Below, piece after piece: positions 31,660 through 35,191 of a DNA stretch of 35,191 bases (position 1 is its first letter; each line of letters starts with the position of its first letter). A program made the position numbers and the translations under genes. Below the pieces are notes generated by a model that ran no database searches, was not told the origin of the DNA, and worked only from the letters and a program-made list of their open reading frames with translations. The stretch is from Micromonospora cabrerizensis (lineage in GTDB: Bacteria; Actinomycetota; Actinomycetes; Mycobacteriales; Micromonosporaceae). Location of the stretch: positions 1 through 35,191 of the forward strand of contig NZ_JAKKFI010000125.1 of NCBI RefSeq assembly GCF_022230955.1. The letters are read 5' to 3'.

Positions 31660-32490
31660 TCAGCCCTTGACTGCGCCGGCCACCAGGCCGGAGACCATCC
31701 GCCGCTGCACCAGCAGGAAGAAGATGATGACGGGCAGGGTGAACAGGGTGGACGCGGCCATCACCGGCCCCCAGTTGGTGTCGTCGCGGCCGAAGAAGAA
31801 GGTCATCGCCACCGGCAGGGTGTAGCTCCCCTGGTCGTTGATGAACGTCAACGCGAAGATCAGTTCGTTCCACGCCGTGATGAAGGAGAAGATGCTGGTG
31901 GCCACCAGGCCGGGCGCGACCAGCGGGAAGAGGACCCGCCGGAAGATCTGGGCCCGGCTCGCCCCGTCGATGGCGGCCGCCTCCTCCAACTCCTTGGGCA
32001 CCGCGGCGACGAAACCACGCAGCATCCAGACCGCGAACGGCAGCGAGAAGCCCAGGTACGTGAGGATCAGACTGGGCAGGGTGTTGTAGAGCCCCAGTCG
32101 CTGGATCATCAGGAACAGCGGGATGACCAGCGCCTCCAGTGGGATCATCTGCACCACCAGCAGCATGATCAGGAAGCTCGTCCGCAGCTTGAAGCGGAAC
32201 CGCGCCACCGCCGTCGCGGCCAACAGGGCCACCAGCCCACTGAGCACCACTGTGGAGACGGCGACCAGCGCGCTGTTGAGGAAGAAGTCGAGGAAACTCA
32301 CCCCGGGGATCAGGTTGCCGGTCAGGATCTCCCGGTAGTGCGCCAACGTCGGGTGGGTCGGCACCGGCTGCGGGGTGGCCGAGAAGATCTCACTGCTCGG
32401 CTTCAGCGAGGTGGAGATCATCCAGTAGACCGGGAACGCCGCGAAGAGCGCGACCAGCAGCCCGGCGCCGTTGAGGGCGACCTTCTTCAC
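31660..32490 (-). CDS. Carbohydrate ABC transporter permease (MalG-like)
   Basis: 276-aa inner-membrane permease with about six helices. The EAA loop reads ELEEAAAIDGASRAQIFRRVLFP, the ATPase contact site, and the MalG-type C-terminus GLVAGAVKG is present. The GTG at 32490 overlaps the stop of the partner permease (GTGA). It forms one operon with the genes at 32487 and 33470. The sugar is unknown. Confidence 0.93.
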   Translation of the reverse strand: MKKVALNGAGLLVALFAAFPVYWMISTSLKPSSEIFSATPQPVPTHPTLAHYREILTGNLIPGVSFLDFFLNSALVAVSTVVLSGLVALLAATAVARFRFKLRTSFLIMLLVVQMIPLEALVIPLFLMIQRLGLYNTLPSLILTYLGFSLPFAVWMLRGFVAAVPKELEEAAAIDGASRAQIFRRVLFPLVAPGLVATSIFSFITAWNELIFALTFINDQGSYTLPVAMTFFFGRDDTNWGPVMAASTLFTLPVIIFFLLVQRRMVSGLVAGAVKG

Positions 32491-33473
32491 GACTCGTCCT
32501 CCTGCCTGAGCACCATCCGTACGTAGAAGCCGGTGACCATCAACAGGATCAGCGTGAGGATCACCGCGATGGCCGCGCCGAGTCCGTACTTCGGCGGCGG
32601 CGAGAAGGCCTCGGCGTACGAGTAGATGGCGAGCATGAACGTCGGCCGGTCCTGGGTGCCGCCGGCCAGCACGAACTGCTGGGTGAAGACCTTGAAGTCC
32701 CAGATCGTGGAGAGCACGATCAGGATCCCGAAGACCGGCCGCAGCAGCGGGAAGGTGATCTTCCAGAAGACCCGCCACGGGCTGGCGCCGTCCACCCGGG
32801 CGGCCTCGTGCAGCTCGCTCGGCACGCTCTTGAGACCAGCGAGCACGCTCACCGCGATGAACGGGAACGAGTGCCAGACCACCACCAGGGTGAGGATGGC
32901 GAAGAAGAGCAGCGGCGAGTTGAACCAGCCGTAGCCGGTCCAGTCGCTACGGCCGAACAGGCTGGTGGAGAGCCCGTCGGGCAGAGCGTTGAACAGCCAC
33001 GTGACGAGGCCGCTCGTGTCGTCGAAAATCCACTTCCAGACGATGGTGCCGGTCAGCGCCGGCGTGGCCCAGGCGAGCATCACGCAACTGGCCACGAAGG
33101 TCGCCATCTTGCGGCCCAGCCGGTTGAGCAGGAGCCCGACCAGGGTGCCGAGGACCATGGTGAGCAGCACGTTGGCCGCGGCGAACAACACCGTGTTGCG
33201 CAGCACGGTCAGGAAGAACGGGTCGGAGAGGATGTCGGCGTAGTTGCCCAGCCCCACCCACGGCCACTCCCGGTCGCCGCGCAGTTGCCGGACGGTGTTC
33301 AGCCGGTAGAAGGACATCACCACCACCTGGCCGAGCGGCCAGAGCAGCAGCACCCCGATGATCACCAGTGCGGGCAGGAGCAACAGGTAGGGCAGGCGGT
33401 CCACCCGGCGACGCCGCCGCGCAGGGGTCTCCCGCGCGGCGGCCGTCTCCGGGCTCAATGTCTGTGAGCTCAC
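32487..33473 (-). CDS. Carbohydrate ABC transporter permease (MalF-like)
   Basis: 328-aa permease. A basic N-terminus (ARRRRRVDR) precedes the first helix YLLLLPALVIIGVLLLWPL; six or more segments follow. The EAA loop is ELHEAARVDGASPWRVFWKITFP. The GTG at 33473 overlaps the stop of the solute-binding protein gene (GTGA). Partner of the MalG-like permease. Confidence 0.93.
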   Translation of the reverse strand: MSSQTLSPETAAARETPARRRRRVDRLPYLLLLPALVIIGVLLLWPLGQVVVMSFYRLNTVRQLRGDREWPWVGLGNYADILSDPFFLTVLRNTVLFAAANVLLTMVLGTLVGLLLNRLGRKMATFVASCVMLAWATPALTGTIVWKWIFDDTSGLVTWLFNALPDGLSTSLFGRSDWTGYGWFNSPLLFFAILTLVVVWHSFPFIAVSVLAGLKSVPSELHEAARVDGASPWRVFWKITFPLLRPVFGILIVLSTIWDFKVFTQQFVLAGGTQDRPTFMLAIYSYAEAFSPPPKYGLGAAIAVILTLILLMVTGFYVRMVLRQEDES

Positions 33474-34756
33474 TTGCTGTTGAGGATGCTTTCCATCTCA
33501 CCGGCCGCGTCGGCGGTAGCCTTCTCGACCGTCTTCTGACCCTTCATGACCGAGCTGTTCATCGCCTGGGTCACCGTCTTGGTCCGGCTGACCTCCACCC
33601 ACTTCGGGGTGAGCGGCGTGAGCTTGGTGTTCTGCATGGTGGTGGCGAACGCCGCCATCACCTTGTCGTTGGCGTACGCGTCACCGGCCACCAGGTCCTG
33701 GTAGACCGGGAAGAAGCCGAGGCTGCTCGCGAAGCTCTGCGAGTTCTTCTTGTTGAGCAGCACGGTCAGGTAGTCCCAGGCCAGGTCCTGCCGCTCGCTG
33801 TCCTTCCAGATCGCCACGTCCGAACCGCCGGCGAAACCGGGTGCCGCCTTGCCGTCCGGGCCGGGGATCGGGAACGTACCCCAGACCTTCTCGATCTCGG
33901 GGTTGTCCTTCTTGATGGCACCCTGCTGCCAACTGCCGGCGAAGGCCATCGCCGCCTTGCCGGTGGCGAACTGGGTCCGCGCGTCGATCTCGTTCCAGCC
34001 CGCCGCCGCTGGCGGGGCCACCTTGTGCACGGTCACCAGGTCGGTCCAGAACTTGACCGCCCGCTGCGCCTCCGGCGTGGTGTAGCCGGACTTCCAGGTG
34101 CCGCCCTGGTTGCTGGCGATCTCGCCGCCGGCACCCCAGAGGAAGGAGTAGAAGGGCAGCTCCGAGTTTCCCGGCAGGGCGATGCCGTACGTGCCCTTCT
34201 TCTTCGCCTGCACGGCCTTCGCCACCGTGACCAGGTCGTCCCAGGTCTTCGGGGGCTGCACGCCGGCCTCGGCGAACCAGTCGGTGCGGTAGTAGATCGC
34301 GCGCACACCCGCGTACCAGGGCACGCCGTACTGCTTGCCGTCGAGCTGCGCGTTGCGCACCAGGTCGGGCAGCAGGTCCTTGCCGTCGGCCCAGCCGCCC
34401 ATCCGACCACTCACGTCGGCGAGCGCCTCCTGGGCCGCCCAGCCCTGGGTCTCGGTGTTGCCCAGCTCGGTGATGTCCGGGCCCTCACCACCGGCGAGCG
34501 CGGCCTGGAACTTCTTGGGCGCCTCGAGCCAGGGAATGTACTGCACCACCACATCGGTGTCGGGGTGCTTCTGGCGGAACTCGGCCTCGACCCCGTCGAG
34601 GAAGGTGTTCTGCGCGTCGCCGCCCTCGCCCATCATCCAGACCGTGAGCTTGCTGTCGTCGGCCGCCTTGTCGCCGGACCCCCCGCAGCCGGTCAGCACC
34701 ATCGCGGCCGAGGCCACCATGGCGGTGACCGGGGTCAACCGCTTCCACCTGTTCAC
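33470..34756 (-). CDS. Sugar ABC transporter substrate-binding lipoprotein
   Basis: 428-aa family 1 extracellular solute-binding protein. Signal sequence with lipobox LTGC and lipidated Cys24, followed by a Gly/Ser/Asp linker. Typical marks are KLTVWMMGEGGDAQ, GPDITELGNTETQGW, YGVPWYAGVRAIYYRTDWF and GKAAMAFAGSWQQG. The GTG at 34756 has GGGGAG about 9 nt upstream. First gene of the importer operon. No ATPase gene is present, so a shared MsiK/UgpC-type ATPase elsewhere is probable from family knowledge. Confidence 0.94.
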   Translation of the reverse strand: MNRWKRLTPVTAMVASAAMVLTGCGGSGDKAADDSKLTVWMMGEGGDAQNTFLDGVEAEFRQKHPDTDVVVQYIPWLEAPKKFQAALAGGEGPDITELGNTETQGWAAQEALADVSGRMGGWADGKDLLPDLVRNAQLDGKQYGVPWYAGVRAIYYRTDWFAEAGVQPPKTWDDLVTVAKAVQAKKKGTYGIALPGNSELPFYSFLWGAGGEIASNQGGTWKSGYTTPEAQRAVKFWTDLVTVHKVAPPAAAGWNEIDARTQFATGKAAMAFAGSWQQGAIKKDNPEIEKVWGTFPIPGPDGKAAPGFAGGSDVAIWKDSERQDLAWDYLTVLLNKKNSQSFASSLGFFPVYQDLVAGDAYANDKVMAAFATTMQNTKLTPLTPKWVEVSRTKTVTQAMNSSVMKGQKTVEKATADAAGEMESILNSK

Positions 34757-34801
34757 GCCACTTCTCCCCTCGCGCCGCCTGGAACTAACCTTCTCCGCCG
34801 C

Positions 34802-34807
34802 ACCCTA
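34802..34807 (-). promoter_or_regulatory. Candidate -10 box of the sugar importer operon
   Basis: On the minus strand TAGGGT lies 45 bp before the GTG at 34756, with CTGTCG 18 bp upstream as a poor -35. No LacI-type dyad could be recognised next to it. Confidence 0.35.
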
Positions 34808-34921
34808 GTACGGAGGATTCCTTTACGACAGTGGGCGGGACTGGCCGAAGCGTGGCGACCGTACCGCAGAGACCCGACGATCGGCGCTGCGACATCGGGC
34901 CGAAGTCGGGCGTACCAGCAC

Positions 34922-34956
34922 GAAAGAGCGCCCGGCCGAAGGCCGGGCGCTCTTTC
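34922..34956. terminator. Very strong hairpin terminator near the right end
   Basis: A perfect 16-bp stem (34922-34937 with 34941-34956) has a GAA loop; the arms end in AAAG/CTTT. It lies 51 bp downstream of the truncated minus-strand gene whose stop is at 35008. Confidence 0.9.
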
Positions 34957-35007
34957 CAGTGTTGCCGTCTTGCCGGTGGTGCTGGTCTGCCAGGTGTTGC
35001 CGGGTCG

Positions 35008-35190
35008 TTATCGGGTGACGCTGCGGCGGCGACCAACGCCGGCCACCAGCGCGACCGCGATCGCGGCCACCACGACCTGCACCAGCAGCTCGGCCCAGTC
35101 GATACCGCTCGTCTCGGTCGCGATGCCGCTGGCCCGCCCCCGCCCCCTTCCCAGCACCGCCCCCCCCCCCCCCTCCCCCCCCTCCCTCCT
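35008..35190 (-). CDS. C-terminal fragment of a membrane-anchored protein (truncated by window end)
   Basis: The minus-strand frame ending with TAA at 35008 is open to the window edge. The last 41 residues look genuine: ASGIATETSGIDWAELL, then a hydrophobic helix (about VQVVVAAIAVALVAGVG) and the basic tail RRRSVTR. This is the layout of a C-terminally anchored exported protein or the last helix of a membrane protein. A strong terminator follows. Residues encoded beyond about 35137 are Gly/Arg from the C-only contig end and should not be trusted. The family is not recognised. Confidence 0.55.
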   Translation of the reverse strand, partial: RREGGEGGGGAVLGRGRGRASGIATETSGIDWAELLVQVVVAAIAVALVAGVGRRRSVTR

Positions 35191-35191
35191 C
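35137..35191. other. C-only low-complexity contig end
   Basis: Nearly pure C with a few T, G and A, the counterpart of the G-only left end. Probably an assembly or sequencing artefact at a break. Confidence 0.7.

Noticed and set aside
34785..35036. 83-codon minus-strand frame
   Set aside because: It runs through the 16-bp terminator hairpin and the importer promoter region, with no ribosome binding site; a different frame carries the plausible membrane tail.
1..35191. tRNA, rRNA, insertion sequence, prophage or defence-system genes
   Set aside because: No cloverleaf with CCA-like end, no transposase or integrase motifs, no terminal repeats of mobile elements and no known defence domains were recognised by reading.

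Overview
The window looks like one contig from a high-GC actinobacterium, most likely Micromonosporaceae (Micromonospora-like). This rests on third-position G/C throughout, many GTG starts, many leaderless-looking promoters, and the block hemW / hrcA-dnaJ-rsmE / HIT / phoH-ybeY-CNNM-cdd_like-era / recO-uppS, an arrangement familiar from actinobacteria. No tRNA, rRNA, CRISPR array or mobile element was seen. Both ends run into G- or C-only low-complexity sequence, so they look like assembly breaks.

Left part (1-4612): a 9-bp tandem repeat, a perfect 20-bp hairpin, a repeat-rich low-complexity protein (minus strand), an MTH1187-type thiamine-binding-family protein, 6-phosphogluconate dehydrogenase (gnd), a bidirectional terminator shared with a convergent pirin gene, a small Cys-containing ORF coupled to pirin, an intergenic repeat-like segment and a small conserved-looking basic protein.

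Central housekeeping block (4682-21746): uppS and recO (4-nt gap); a DUF4097-like lipoprotein and an acyltransferase-3 membrane protein inserted between recO and era; the tightly coupled ybeY-CNNM-(Cys-free cytidine-deaminase-like)-era run behind phoH; a serine hydrolase coupled to a HIT protein; a divergent SDR and a PPK2 polyphosphate kinase; then rsmE, dnaJ and hrcA with a perfect-dyad CIRCE operator in front of hrcA; a Pro/Tyr-rich DUF4870 protein; and hemW. hemW and the divergent enoyl-CoA hydratase start 20 bp apart, with overlapping candidate -10 boxes.

Accessory right part (21766-35191): an enoyl-CoA hydratase-family protein; an SDR whose catalytic Tyr and Lys are replaced; a membrane-anchored lytic-transglycosylase-like protein; a phytanoyl-CoA-dioxygenase-family enzyme; two convergent LtrA-family membrane proteins; a MOSC protein; a DrrA/DrrB-type ABC exporter with a MerR regulator, behind a promoter with the 20-bp spacer and internal dyad typical of MerR control; and a carbohydrate ABC importer (two permeases and a lipoprotein, no ATPase). 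At the right edge is the C-terminus of a truncated membrane-anchored protein followed by a strong terminator.

The most notable points are the MerR-type promoter, the two likely pseudoenzymes (the SDR and the deaminase-like protein), the repeated leaderless-promoter pattern (a T/CANNNT box 6-7 nt before ATG), the overlapping divergent promoters of hemW and the hydratase, and the repeat protein. I did not find a clear novel multi-gene defence or biosynthetic system.
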